A stretch of 20,826 nucleotides of DNA from Chrysochromulina tobinii (taxonomy: Eukaryota > Haptophyta > Prymnesiales > Chrysochromulinaceae). Below the pieces are notes generated by a model, which made no database searches, was not told where the DNA came from, and worked only from the letters and a program-made list of their open reading frames with translations. The stretch spans positions 1 to 20,826 of the forward strand of contig JWZX01001349.1 of the NCBI GenBank assembly GCA_001275005.1. The letters are read 5' to 3'. Below are positions 8,118-17,185 of the stretch, in pieces; positions within the stretch are counted from its first letter, which is position 1, and each line of letters begins with the position of its first letter. The translations under genes were made by a program, and so were the position numbers.

Positions 8118-9644
8118 ATGGCTCACGCACGCACTGTCTATCGCACCGGTGTTTATGAAACGGAAAGGTTTTTTACCGGTATGTCCGCCGGCCGCGCGCG
8201 GCGAGCGAGCGAGCGTCGCCGCCCGCGCAGCGTCAGCGTCTCGTGGCACGTGGAAGTTTGTTTGTTCGCGTGTGCCCACATCGGACTGATGCCATCAATG
8301 GACACGCTTCCATCGCTGGTGGACGAAGCGCTCGGTGCTGTGCGGCTCTACATGTACCGCCCTCCTTCATGCAACGGCTCTTCATGTACGGCAACGGATG
8401 ACCCTCTCACGTTTCGTCTCGACGACAGCATCACGTCTGCCTTCCTGGACGTCCAGCGCATTGCCTGGCACTCTGTCAGGACCAAATTGAACCAGAAAAA
8501 GCACCCGTGGGTGGATCTGGAAACTTCTTTCTGGAGCCAAATGCCCGCCAGAGTCTGGACGAACAACCCGGAGAACGCCACCTTCTTTGTGATCCCGCAT
8601 GCCACGCTTTTGCACCGGGTTGCCTGGGATACATTGTCCTCCACACGAGCGTACGTCTCGCGGTTGGCAAGGCTGATGGACTTCATCCACTTTGCACTCC
8701 CCTACTACAATCGCAGCGGTGGTCGCGACCACGCAATAGTCTGGGGCGCGGAGAATGGTCCTTTCTGCGACTGTCACCTTCGGACGGTGATGGCTGCTCA
8801 AGAGCCAGTGGCTTGGACTATGCTGGACACGGTGGTGAGAATTGGCTACTTTGGCCACCGTAACACCAGCATGTTTAGGTGGCACCTCGACCGTGACATT
8901 GCCGTCCCACAGTGGGGAGCGGTACACCCCTTGCGAGCGACAAATTTGTCAACGGCGTTGCAGGACGGCATGCGTGCACACAGGCGGTCATACGGCTTCT
9001 CAGGAAGCTTCTGGGGAGGGGAAGCATCCTGCGCTGCTGTCCCGTCGGCTGCCGGTGTGCAACTCAGTGTGCACACCTGCTCGTGCAGCCCGGGCGTGCG
9101 CCTGTGGCTGAAGGACTACATGAAAACGAGCTGCAACTCAACCAACAGCACACGTTGCCGCGCGGATGCACGCCAAAACCGCATGGGAGACTTCTGGTTC
9201 GCCCTATGCCCGGCCGCGTGGGCCTGCTGGTCGTCGCGGCTGTACGACGCCATCGACTCGCTGGTGGTGCCCGTGATCATGGCCGATGGGCACGTCCAAC
9301 CCTTTGAGTCTTTGCTGGATTGGAAGAGCTTCTCCGTGACCTTGGACACTGTCGCCCTTCGGGCTCCTGGTGGCACGCAGGTGCTCGACGGCCTGCACGA
9401 CGAGGCCGTGGCCACAGCCATGCACTGCTCCGCTTGCCCGTCTTGCCTGAGCTGCACGCGCATCGGCCTCGTGCAGCGTATGATGGAGCTCGAACGGGTG
9501 CGAAGTTGGCTGCGCTACAACTCGTCGTCCGTGTACAGCGTGGGCGGGCTGGTGCTCGTGGAGTTGCACTGCCGCCAGCTGTGGCTCGCGGGGCTCACCG
9601 AGGGAGTCCCTTGCGTGCGACTTGGTTCGGGCTCCGGGAAATAA
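8118..9644 (+). CDS. Exostosin-like glycosyltransferase, family GT47
   Basis: The frame has 508 residues from the first ATG (8118). An ATG at 8181 (487 residues) is equally credible because it places a short Arg-rich stretch before a weak hydrophobic segment (VEVCLFACAHIGLM), like a type II membrane anchor. GT47 landmarks appear in order: NPENATFFVIPH, the PYYNRSGGRDHAIVWGAENG block, a DRDIAVPQWG segment, then FWFALCPAAWACWSSRLYDAI followed by VVPVIMADGHVQPF and LLDWKSFSV. This last part is the nucleotide-sugar-binding half of the exostosin fold. The residues before VPVI are Ser-Leu-Val instead of the usual Gly-Cys. Many N-glycosylation sequons (NGS, NAT, NRS, NTS, NLS, NST) and paired cysteines fit a Golgi-lumenal enzyme. 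The C-terminal part adds a CSACPSCLSC cluster. It is predicted to build cell-surface polysaccharide or glycoprotein glycans; donor and acceptor sugars cannot be read from sequence. Confidence 0.87.
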   Translation: MAHARTVYRTGVYETERFFTGMSAGRARRASERRRPRSVSVSWHVEVCLFACAHIGLMPSMDTLPSLVDEALGAVRLYMYRPPSCNGSSCTATDDPLTFRLDDSITSAFLDVQRIAWHSVRTKLNQKKHPWVDLETSFWSQMPARVWTNNPENATFFVIPHATLLHRVAWDTLSSTRAYVSRLARLMDFIHFALPYYNRSGGRDHAIVWGAENGPFCDCHLRTVMAAQEPVAWTMLDTVVRIGYFGHRNTSMFRWHLDRDIAVPQWGAVHPLRATNLSTALQDGMRAHRRSYGFSGSFWGGEASCAAVPSAAGVQLSVHTCSCSPGVRLWLKDYMKTSCNSTNSTRCRADARQNRMGDFWFALCPAAWACWSSRLYDAIDSLVVPVIMADGHVQPFESLLDWKSFSVTLDTVALRAPGGTQVLDGLHDEAVATAMHCSACPSCLSCTRIGLVQRMMELERVRSWLRYNSSSVYSVGGLVLVELHCRQLWLAGLTEGVPCVRLGSGSGK

Positions 9645-10147
9645 AACACAATTGTGCGGGGCCCGTCGCGTCTGCTATCCGGATAGGGCTAACAGTAACA
9701 CTGACGACTACGTAGAACCACGTGTAAAACGCACGTTCACGCGCCCGGCCCGGCCGGGCGTGGCCGCGAAGAGTTCGCGTTCGCGAAGAGGTACTGTAGC
9801 GGGGGTGCGGGGGGTATGAAGAGAGAAAGTGTTGGGTTGTCAAGTCAAGTCATCTCCAGGGCTCGAGCAGTGTTGTCAAGTCAATTCTATCTACTACGTA
9901 GTAAACAACTACGTATTAAACACAGACAACCAACGGCAGCCTTGACTGAACGGCAGGGGGATCGCGACGAAACTGACTACTCGAAGGAATTTTAATTCAA
10001 TTAAGGTCGGATCGACGGTCGGTCACCAGGCACGACCTTTTCAACTGTGAGTTGGTGCGGGAGCACGCTCCGGCTCACAGCCGTTTCACACAGACCTGGA
10101 CGGTCACAGACTTGCCCTGGGCGCGGCGCGACCCTGTGTGCCAAGGG
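9645..10147. other. Intergenic spacer with repeated ACTACGTA boxes, CAAGTCAA repeats and a hairpin
   Basis: About 500 bp lie between the GT47 stop and the first ATG of the lipoyl/J gene. The spacer contains a GC hairpin (9742-9760), three ACTACGTA octamers (9707-9714, 9893-9900, 9908-9915), one of them within the 12-bp palindrome TACTACGTAGTA (9892-9903), and two TTGTCAAGTCAA repeats (9837-9848, 9873-9884). The AATAAA overlapping the GT47 stop (9640-9645) might belong to its 3' end. From 9977 the frame of the next gene is open without an ATG, so an unrecognised upstream exon is possible. Confidence 0.55.
9742..9760. repeat. Perfect GC inverted repeat (hairpin)
   Basis: The 19-base stretch CGCCCGGCCCGGCCGGGCG is a perfect inverted repeat about a single central base. 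It could fold into a 7-8 bp all-GC stem with a small loop. It lies about 100 bp after the GT47 stop. A role in RNA 3'-end structure is possible but unsupported. Confidence 0.7.
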
Positions 10148-11047
10148 ATGTGGCTCATCACGGGACGCGTCGGACCTGTCATCAATCGACACATATCGAC
10201 GATTGTGCGAGCGCCCAAGTGGGGTTGGCCAAACTTCCATCCGGACAATGTGCTCGGGACCGTCGCAGAGCTTCTCAGTCCAGTCGGTTCGCATGTCAAA
10301 GAAGACGAAACAATGGCAGTTATAGAGACAGACAAGATAGCGGCAGAAGTCAAGGCTCCGCACAGCGGCATCGTGCGAGCCATACACGTCAATCTGGATG
10401 ACACGATTGAGAACGAAGCGCGCATGTTCACGTTGGAAAGGCTTGATGTGGTAAGAGACGGCCCCGCGCGGCAATGGGCAATTGATTTCAAAGAGCGCAA
10501 AGAACGCGAAGCGCGCGAGGCCGCGGAGAACTGGCAGCGCTTTCAACGCGATTGGCAGCACGAAGAGCGACGGCGCTGGCAAGACTTGCAGCGGCGGCAG
10601 ACGCAGGGCTGGTGGCGACGGCAGCAAGCGGATGGGCAGCGCTATTCACAGCAGAAGCGCTATTCACAGCAGCAGCAGCAGGAGCAGCAGGAGCAGCAGC
10701 AACAGCAGCAGAAGCGATCGCGCGATGCTGCTTCAAGCCGTGCGGAGGTTCTGCCAGAGGGTGACGTGAAGAGCATGCTGCTGGCCAAGACGCATTACGA
10801 CGCGCTGCGAGTGTCACGGACATGCAGCATCGCCGACGTGAAAAAGGCGTTTCGGGTCCTTGCACTACGACTGCACCCGGACACGCAGTGCGCAGATCCC
10901 GGTGCGCACGCCCGGGGAGCGCGACCGGCCGAGGTGGAGGAGCGCGCACGCGCGCTGCACGAGGCCTTCATGCGATTGCAGGAGGCCTACGCTACTCTCT
11001 CCGACGGCCGACGGCGGCGCGAGTATGATCGGGATCTAGGTTGGTGA
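10148..11047 (+). CDS. Lipoyl-domain/J-domain fusion protein
   Basis: The frame has 299 residues from the first in-frame ATG. The open frame extends upstream to 9977 but without an ATG. The N-terminus (MWLITGRVGPVINRHIST) lacks acidic residues and could be an organelle presequence. A biotinyl/lipoyl domain spans about 18-95: GTVAELLSPVG, then IETDKIAAEVKAPHSGIV, in which K63 of ETDK is the expected lipoylation site as in E2 subunits of 2-oxoacid dehydrogenases. A charged Arg/Glu/Trp/Gln helix-like linker (about 105-180) and a poly-Gln tract follow. The C-terminus is a J-domain (about 222-297): YDALRVSRTCSIADVKKAF, the HPD triad at 243-245 that stimulates Hsp70 ATPase, an insert, then FMRLQEAYATLSD. 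It could be an Hsp70 co-chaperone tied to lipoylated complexes in mitochondrion or plastid; that role is inferred. There is no E2 catalytic domain or subunit-binding domain. Confidence 0.82.
   Translation: MWLITGRVGPVINRHISTIVRAPKWGWPNFHPDNVLGTVAELLSPVGSHVKEDETMAVIETDKIAAEVKAPHSGIVRAIHVNLDDTIENEARMFTLERLDVVRDGPARQWAIDFKERKEREAREAAENWQRFQRDWQHEERRRWQDLQRRQTQGWWRRQQADGQRYSQQKRYSQQQQQEQQEQQQQQQKRSRDAASSRAEVLPEGDVKSMLLAKTHYDALRVSRTCSIADVKKAFRVLALRLHPDTQCADPGAHARGARPAEVEERARALHEAFMRLQEAYATLSDGRRRREYDRDLGW
10667..10711 (+). repeat. CAG/CAA poly-Gln tract in the lipoyl/J linker
   Basis: Fifteen codons encode Gln with two Glu interruptions, almost all CAG. The tract separates the charged linker from the J-domain. 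A shorter duplicated YSQQ segment lies just upstream, around 10644-10669. It is a length-variable flexible spacer candidate. Confidence 0.85.
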
Positions 11048-11282
11048 GCTCTGAGATACTAGAGTTGAAATTGCGCTGAAATGAGTCGAGAGTTGTTGGT
11101 TAGAGCAACGCAAAGGCGTGTGGCTACTATGTTGTTACGACGAGCCCCTTATAGTGTGTCACACAGACACACATTCACATGCACACATCCGCATTAACAC
11201 GATGCCGGGTACCACTGCGTGCGTGTGTCCCTCCGGTTGAATCGTCCCGCGGCTCTTTCGTTCACGTTCGTTTCTAGGGCCA

Positions 11283-11997
11283 ATGGTTTTTACCGCCGTC
11301 CATGGCCCCGTCGCGCTCAAGTTTCTGGCTGTCCTCTCCCTGTTCCTGGTCTCTACCGCCATCGGCAGCGGCGACCCTTGCGATTGCGAAGACCATGGAC
11401 CTACCAAGTCAGGCAATTGCAGCATCAAAATCCACGAATGTGGCTGTTTGCACGATGTGACTGAATGGCGCTACGAAGCGGATGGTACGCGCTTTCTTCT
11501 GACTTAGAGCCCGCCATGGAATTCTCACAACGCGGAATTCTCACAACGCACGAACTCGTTTCTTTCGCTGTGCAGCCATCGATGTCGGCTCCGGCCAGAA
11601 AGCTCACTATCAGTGGAGCAAAAGTAAAGACAGCGCTGGCGATCAAGCCGCACTGGCCTTATTCAACACAGTCCTCGGTCCCGATGCTTGCAGCTGCAAC
11701 CACGTTGCCTATTCTTTCGGCAGCTGCAGCCTTAACATCAGCGTCTGCTTCATGTTTAACTCCACTGCAGACCTCAAAGCCAAGAAGCCGTCGTACAAAG
11801 CGTGGTGCTTTGACACAAACCGCGCGAACCGCTCGGGCCACGTGTTTCAGTATGTCGACCCAAAGGACGCGGCCGTGGCCGCTACTGAAGACCTGCTCGC
11901 CAAGTTTCCTGATGAACCCAAGCTGTGCAACGTAAGCGATGCGTCAGTTCGCTCGCTTCTCAGTGGCTCTGCGGCTTCAGCACTACTATTGCAGTGA
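11283..11997 (+). CDS. Small secreted Cys-rich protein, spliced (exons 11283-11484 and 11576-about 11997)
   Basis: I do not recognise the family. Exon 1 starts at an ATG with G at +4 and encodes a clear signal peptide (VALKFLAVLSLFLVSTAIG), then a Cys-rich start (DPCDCEDHG, HECGC). The unspliced frame stops soon after. Removing 11485-11575 joins the frames in phase 1 (g|cc = Ala) and continues for 118 codons up to 11931. That stretch holds CSCNH, SFGSCSLN, SVCFMF, AWCFDTN and KLCN plus several N-glycosylation sequons. The spliced product is about 207 residues if it reads through to the stop at 11995-11997. A second intron may begin at GTAAGC (11932). Acceptors after 11963 or 11980 would give different C-termini ending near 12045 or 12169. 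The protein is probably exported or cell-surface, with disulfides. A short upstream ATG frame (11202-11240) precedes it. Confidence 0.6.
11485..11575 (+). other. Spliceosomal intron, GT-AG, 91 bp
   Basis: The donor is g|GTACGC and the acceptor is a pyrimidine-rich run ending TCGCTGTGCAG. Splicing restores a single frame with matching Cys-rich composition on both sides, which is the main evidence. Inside the intron, a 16-bp unit GGAATTCTCACAACGC is tandemly duplicated (11518-11533, 11534-11549), as expected for sequence under little constraint. Confidence 0.65.
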
Positions 11998-12525
11998 GCC
12001 AGCTGCCGTCGAGCGTCGTCTGGTTTACGTGCAGACTCTCATGTTGAGCTGGACCTTGAACGGCCCACATGCGAGCATCACACAGCAGGGTGGGGGGTCT
12101 AAGTTTCCAGCGGGTCGCAAACTATTTAGGTCGACTATACCAGATTCTCCTACTGAGCTCTTCTACTGACTACTCGTACACACCATGTCGTACACGCACG
12201 GTAACAAGCACACATATAATCTTCGACACATCCCACGGATCGTGCTCTCCACACCGACGAGCGACACGTGCTAGTACGCTACACATCGCATCGCATGATG
12301 CTTGATGGCGGGGCTACTGCGGGCTACGCCTGTACGCCAAGCCATGTACGGCGACTGGGAGTCGAGTCTAGGCGGCACTACGAAAGATGGCAGTCGACAA
12401 CACTTCGCCAAGTCCGCGCTCAAGACACCGCTCAAGACTCTACCGCGCCGCGGACCGCCCCGCCCCCGATGCCCGACCAGGCACCAGCCTACCGAGCTAC
12501 CGTACTGTAGCAAGCTCGCGCACTT
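11998..12525. other. Convergent spacer between the secreted-protein gene and the IQ-motif gene
   Basis: About 530 bp separate the 3' ends of two convergent genes. Its first part (to about 12169) may be a third exon of the secreted-protein gene: a frame from 11981 reads HYYCSEPAAVERRL and stops at 12167-12169. Beyond 12170 I see no gene, repeat or RNA structure that I can support. Open frames here on the plus strand run antisense into the next gene and lack protein-like composition. Confidence 0.5.
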
Positions 12526-14852
12526 TCATCTTTCTGGCGCCAAAGCGCTGTCGGTGCCCAGCGCCATGCTGCGCGAGAAGTTGCGGCGTCTCTTGGGGCT
12601 GTTCTTGGAGCTGCTCGGGCTCCTTGCATCCGGCGACGCCTGCTTTGTCCGCTCGGCCTCGTCTGCCACATCTCCGAAGAGTCCCACGGTCGCCCGTGCG
12701 AGGATGGCTCGCACGTCGTCGCGCGTGAGCGGGTGCGGCCGGCGTGCCGTAACCTCAACAGCGACGAGATCGTGCACACGCGGCCGCAGCCCATCTAGTA
12801 CACGCCCGCGGATGAGCGTGATGGCACGCAGCCCTGCGGGCATCGTCTCCTCTTTAGGCTGGCAGCGGGCCTCGAGCACGTTCAGCTCCTCGCGTAGCAT
12901 CGCCATCGCATCCGCCAGCCGACCCGCCGCACCCAGCGCGAGCCGCGCCGTCTCGAGCAGGCGCGCGCGGAGGACGCCGCTCCTCCACACGCGTTGCACC
13001 CTGCGCGCCGCGATGGCCTGAGTCTTCCAGCGGATGGCCTGATAGCGCCGAAAGGCGCACTGCAGTTTGATGGCCGCTTTGTGCCGCCGCGCCAAAATGA
13101 GGGGCGAGAGGAACGTGTCGTCGTTTCGCACGAGATGGCGTGGGTTGCGCTTCGCCTGCCAGAAAAGGAGGATCCGATGTGCTGTTGGTCGCAGGGCCGC
13201 CATCGTGGCACGCCGCGCCGCCTCGACCTCTCCCTGCTCGACAGCTGTCAACTGGCGATCCTCCACACGGCCCACACGTGCGGTGTCCACTTGTGCGGTG
13301 GGCTCAACGGCCGCGGGCTCTCGTGCAGCCGACGCCAACGCTGCTGCGGACGTGCCCGCCGACACGAATGCCTTCTCGGCTGCCTCGATGCGTCGGATCT
13401 CGTCGATCTCGTCGAGCGAGGTGCGGAGCGCCTCGTAGTATCCATCGGGCAGCGCTCGGGACGGCGCGCATTCCGGGTCCACGTACAAGCGGCAGCCGAG
13501 AGCGAGCCAGCAGCGCACGTGGGACTGGATAAAGCATGCTGCACCATTCATGAGCACATGCACGCCGGCAAACGCGCGCCCGCAGCTCCGCTCGAGGGCG
13601 CGAGGTGGCGGTGGCACTGCACGGAGGCCGACCATCGTACGTCGACGCAGATAGCCCTCGATGTTGTCAGCCTGATGGCGAGTGAGGTCGATGGCCTGCG
13701 AGAGCTCGATCCGCTTCGAGCGGTGGCCGAGCGCCATGCCGGGCGCCAATCCGTCGGCGGCGCTCGAGCCGAGCACCGCCAACGCCGACGAGAAGCAGTG
13801 CACCGATCGTCCAGAGTCCGCAACGCCCGCAAAGTCCGCGGACTCGGTACCAGTGGTTTCCTGCTCGGCCTTGTACGCGGCCTCGTCCTCCTCGGTGGCC
13901 ATGAGCTGCAAGGACGCCTCGCTCGCGTACAGCGCGCGCAGCAGCGTCGGCGCGGGCAGCTGCACCACCGCCGATGCGAAGGTGGCGCACTGTGCGGCCG
14001 AGGCTGACAAGGTTGGCTCGTCGCGATCGGTCGTGGGCAACGGCGGCGGCGGCGGGTGCTCGAATGGGATCTCGACACCCCTGTCAGTGCGCCGCACGTG
14101 CTTCGTCAACCCAATCTCGCTCAGCCAGACGGCGAAGGCGTCATCCGCCTGCGCGCCCGCCGCGGCGCTGGCCGCCTGCCAGCGCCGCGGTCGAGTCGCC
14201 GCATGCAAGGCTCGCTCACGCTGTAGCACCTGACACGCGCGAAGCGCCGTCGTGAGCGACTCGAGCTCCACTCTGAGCTCCCGTCCAAGCATGGCATTGG
14301 GCGCAACGGTCTGATCGGCGTGCGGATCGGCGTGGCCCTGGGCGTCGTCGAGCTTGACAGTCTCTCCGGCCCGACCTTCGCGCAGCCGTTGCATCGCATA
14401 GGCCCCCACGCCGCCCGCGGCCTCGATCTCGCGATCTCGCGCCGCTGCGAGCGTCTCCTCACGCGTCGAGGCGCGCCTCCGGGCTTCAGTTTCGTCCGCG
14501 GCGCGCCCGAGCACCGCCAGCATGGGCAGCAGCTCAGCGGGTGTAAGGATTAGAACGGCCATCGGCAGCCGACACGACACCGGCAGCGCGTGTGAGCACA
14601 CGCGCAGGGCCTTAGCGAGGTCTGCGGCCGATGCCTGTCGCGCGTCGCCTTGGTGCGGCAGCAGTGGACGCCGCGCCTCCACTATGGACGCGAGCGCAGT
14701 GCACACGCCCTCCACGCGCTTCACGCCCGGTGCGCCCCTCAGCGCCAGTGCCAGCGCTCGCGGTAGCGCGTCGAGAAGCTCGGCTGTCTGCACCTCGTTG
14801 CCGTTTGGCAGCTGCAGCAAGGTCAACTGGTCTCGCGCAGGCGCCGCGGCCG

Positions 14853-14885
<33 letters not shown>

Positions 14886-17082
14886 ATGAGGCTCCAGGCG
14901 CCGTCTCGGGCGCCGCCTCCGCCGCCGCCGCGGATGAGGCTTCAGGCGCCGTCTCGGGCGCTGCCGCGGGCGCTGCCCGCAACTCCTTGACGCACTCTTT
15001 CTCCTCGAAATGGTAATCTGTCGCCTCGCCGATGGCTGCGTATCGCGCGGCACCCCCAAGTGACGCTGATGGATCCACGAGCGGCATGAGCGCCGCCGAG
15101 CCGCTCGTGAGCCCAAGCAGATGGAGGCAGCGTCTCCCACCGGCAAGCAGCGCGTGCACGTCGCGACGCGCCTTGAGAGGATAGGGAACCTCGAACCACG
15201 TAGGCACGAGCTCGGGGTCACCGAGAACATGCCTCCACGCCTCAATCTGCTCCGCCACGTGCAGCGTGAGCACGCCTAGAGTCGCGAGCACCTGCTGCAG
15301 CTCTTCGCGCCGCGCCGCGAGCGTACGCGCGGCCGTCTCACCGCCGGCCGCCGCCTCAGCTCCCTCGATCCGCTCAATCTCCGCTTGCTCCTCGGCCGTC
15401 GCCGTGCCGGCCGCGAGCCGCCGACGCAGCTCGATCGGTTTGAGAAGCTCCGGCAGCACATGCTCGAGCAGGCTCGTTGCCCAGTCGAGGTAGCGCTCGC
15501 GCTGCGAGATCACACGGCCGAGGGCGCTGTGCGCCTGGTACAGCTGGATCTGGCGCGTGTACGCCGTACCGGCCGACACCGGCTTGGGGGGGGGGCGCAC
15601 GGGCTTGCCTCGGGCCCCATACAGACTCGCGGCACTCGCGTCGTCCTTGAGCGCACACGTCGCATCGACCTTGAGCGCCCTCTCGAGTCGACCGGTAAAC
15701 GGATTGGGTGTACCCACCCTCACGCCGAGGCCCTGCATGGGCCCGCGTGCCGGCTTGGAGTAAGCGCTCTCCATGATCCGGATCGTCGGCGCGCTCGACG
15801 AAGCGCGAGCGCGCGTCGGAGGCGCGCGCTGGACTCGCGCAGTGCCCGCCGCAGCGCCCAGGGTGGGAGCGCGCCGCGCCTCGGACGGGATCGTGGTCAC
15901 CTTGAAGGTCTCACGAAGGTATCGTGGCGGCGGCTGCTGCAGTTGCTGCGGTCGCTGCAGCGGCGGCGGCGGCGGCGGTTGCTGCGGTTGCTGTGGCTGC
16001 TGTGGCGGCTGCGGCTGCAGCGGCTGCAGCGGCTGCTGCGGCGGCTGCGGCGGTTGCTGCGGCGGCAGCGGCTGCGCGGTCGGCTCGAGCAGGCCAAGGG
16101 CGCCGTGGTGAGCGCTTGCATGCTGCGCGGTCGGCTCGAGCAGGCCAAGGGCGCCGTGGTGAGCGCTTGCATGCTGCGCGGTCGCCTCGGACGCCGCTGC
16201 CGGCAAAGTGGCCACCTCGGCCACCTCGGCCGCTTCCGCGTACTGCAGCGGCACCTGCTGAAGCGGCTGCGCCGCCGCCGGCTGCTGCTGCTGCTGCGGC
16301 GACGGCGGCTGCTGCTGCTGCGGCGGCGACGGCTGCGCCGGTGGCTTCACAGCTGGCTTCACAGCTTTTGGCGGCGGCGGCGGCATATCCAACATCAGTT
16401 GCGCTGTGAGCTCATCGCCGACGAAGTCCATCGATCTCGGGCGCGGGGAGGGCTGCTGCGCCGGATACTGCGCTGGATCATGCTGCTGTGCCGGCTGCCC
16501 ATGCTGCTGTGGCCACAGCTGCTGTGGTTGCTGCTGCTGCTGCGGCCGCTGCTGCGGTCGATCTTGCTGTTGCTGCTGCCGCTGCGGCCGCTGCGGCTGA
16601 GGCTGGGTCACCGGCGCCGATACCGGTACCAGTAGCGGCGCCGGTACCTGTGTGGGTGCGGCGCGGTACTGCGGATGCCGATGGACACCCACGTGGACAG
16701 TGTTGTGACTCGGCGGTGGAGGCAAGTAGGCGGAAGCTGACACGGAGCGGCGGAGCACCGCCGCAGGGGCGGAGGCAGCTGGCTTCACATCGCTTGTGCT
16801 CGCTGAAGGCCGCATCTGATCGTCGAGGTTGCGCACTGCCTCATTGAGGCCGCCGTCTAGGCGTCGCGGTGCTCGCAGCTGCATGGCCTGCTCCGACGGC
16901 ACTGAGTGATCGGCCGCGATGGCCTGGACCCGATGCAACTCCGCCGCGATGGAGTGCTTAATGCCGGCTAATGCCGCCGACTGAGGACGCAGCCGCACGC
17001 CATGCACGACCGTGGCGCTCGCAGAGCGCGAGGAGGTTGAGGAGGCTCGAGTCGGCGGTGGCTGGGTGGTGGTGTTGTCCAT
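12526..17082 (-). CDS. Large low-complexity protein with IQ-type calmodulin-binding motifs
   Basis: This is a 1518-residue intronless frame. I chose the ATG at 17082 (MDNTTTQPPP). An ATG at 17217 is in frame but would overlap the end of the upstream anoctamin gene. Residues about 130-400 are dominated by poly-Gln and poly-Pro tracts, including a perfect 17-residue tandem duplication. A conserved-looking helical region follows (about 500-700: ERYLDWATSLLEHVLPELL, then PTWFEVPYPLKARRDVHALL). An Ala/Glu repeat tract comes next, then a further globular part. The C-terminal third has three IQ-like motifs: AACFIQSHVRCWLA at about 1181, AAIKLQCAFRRYQAIR at about 1336 and AARRVQRVWRSGVLRAR at about 1358. 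IQ motifs bind calmodulin or EF-hand light chains. The tail is basic and Ser-rich. I cannot assign a family; a cytoskeletal or ciliary scaffold is one possibility. It lies 103 bp downstream of the anoctamin on the same strand. Confidence 0.75.
14855..14884. repeat. (GCC)10 trinucleotide repeat within the IQ-protein gene
   Basis: Ten consecutive GCC units encode, on the minus strand, part of a poly-Ala run. Just to the right, a degenerate duplication (GATGAGGCTCCAGGCGCCGT near 14884 and its near copy near 14932) gives the repeated APETAP-ASSAAAA peptide. Confidence 0.85.
15925..16612. repeat. CTG/CAG-rich poly-Gln and poly-Pro coding tracts
   Basis: Several clusters of CTG/TTG/CGG triplets (about 15930-16070, 16280-16335, 16495-16612) encode Gln-, Pro- and mixed Pro/Gln-rich stretches in the N-terminal third of the minus-strand IQ protein. 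The antisense strand reads as Leu/Arg or Ala/Gly/Cys low-complexity frames, which are artefacts of this composition. Confidence 0.8.
16071..16184. repeat. 51-bp tandem repeat (two perfect copies plus 12 bp) in the IQ-protein gene
   Basis: The unit beginning GCTGCGCGGTCGGCTCGAGC occurs at 16071-16121 and is repeated without change at 16122-16172. A third partial copy diverges after 12 bp (16184). It encodes a 17-residue unit (containing AHHGALGLLEPTAQ) in phase with the gene. Perfect identity indicates a recent in-frame expansion. Confidence 0.93.
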
Positions 17083-17185
17083 GAGACGGTTCGGCTTCGC
17101 CCCTGCTCCCTCCGGCCGCAGTGTGAACCAGGTGTGAACAGTAAGCGACACGAAAGATTGATCGAGTTTATCTGTTAACGGCCCC

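Noticed and set aside
10052-10147. Start of the lipoyl/J protein at 10052
   Set aside because: That codon is TTG. In a eukaryotic gene the first ATG (10148) is preferred, although an upstream exon is not excluded.
9645-10147. tRNA or other structured RNA gene in the spacer
   Set aside because: No tRNA B-box or cloverleaf was found. The only strong fold is the short GC hairpin.
12302-13021. Plus-strand frame of 239 codons over the 3' end of the IQ-protein gene
   Set aside because: Most of it is antisense to the IQ region and is Ser/Arg low-complexity. The unique left part shows no protein-like features.
16071-16184. CRISPR-like or mobile repeat
   Set aside because: The copies abut without spacers and encode an in-phase peptide, so this is a coding tandem repeat.
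15385-16635. Long plus-strand frame (416 codons) opposite the IQ-protein gene
   Set aside because: It is almost entirely Leu/Arg from antisense CAG/CTG triplets. The opposite strand has a continuous, mixed-composition protein with IQ motifs.
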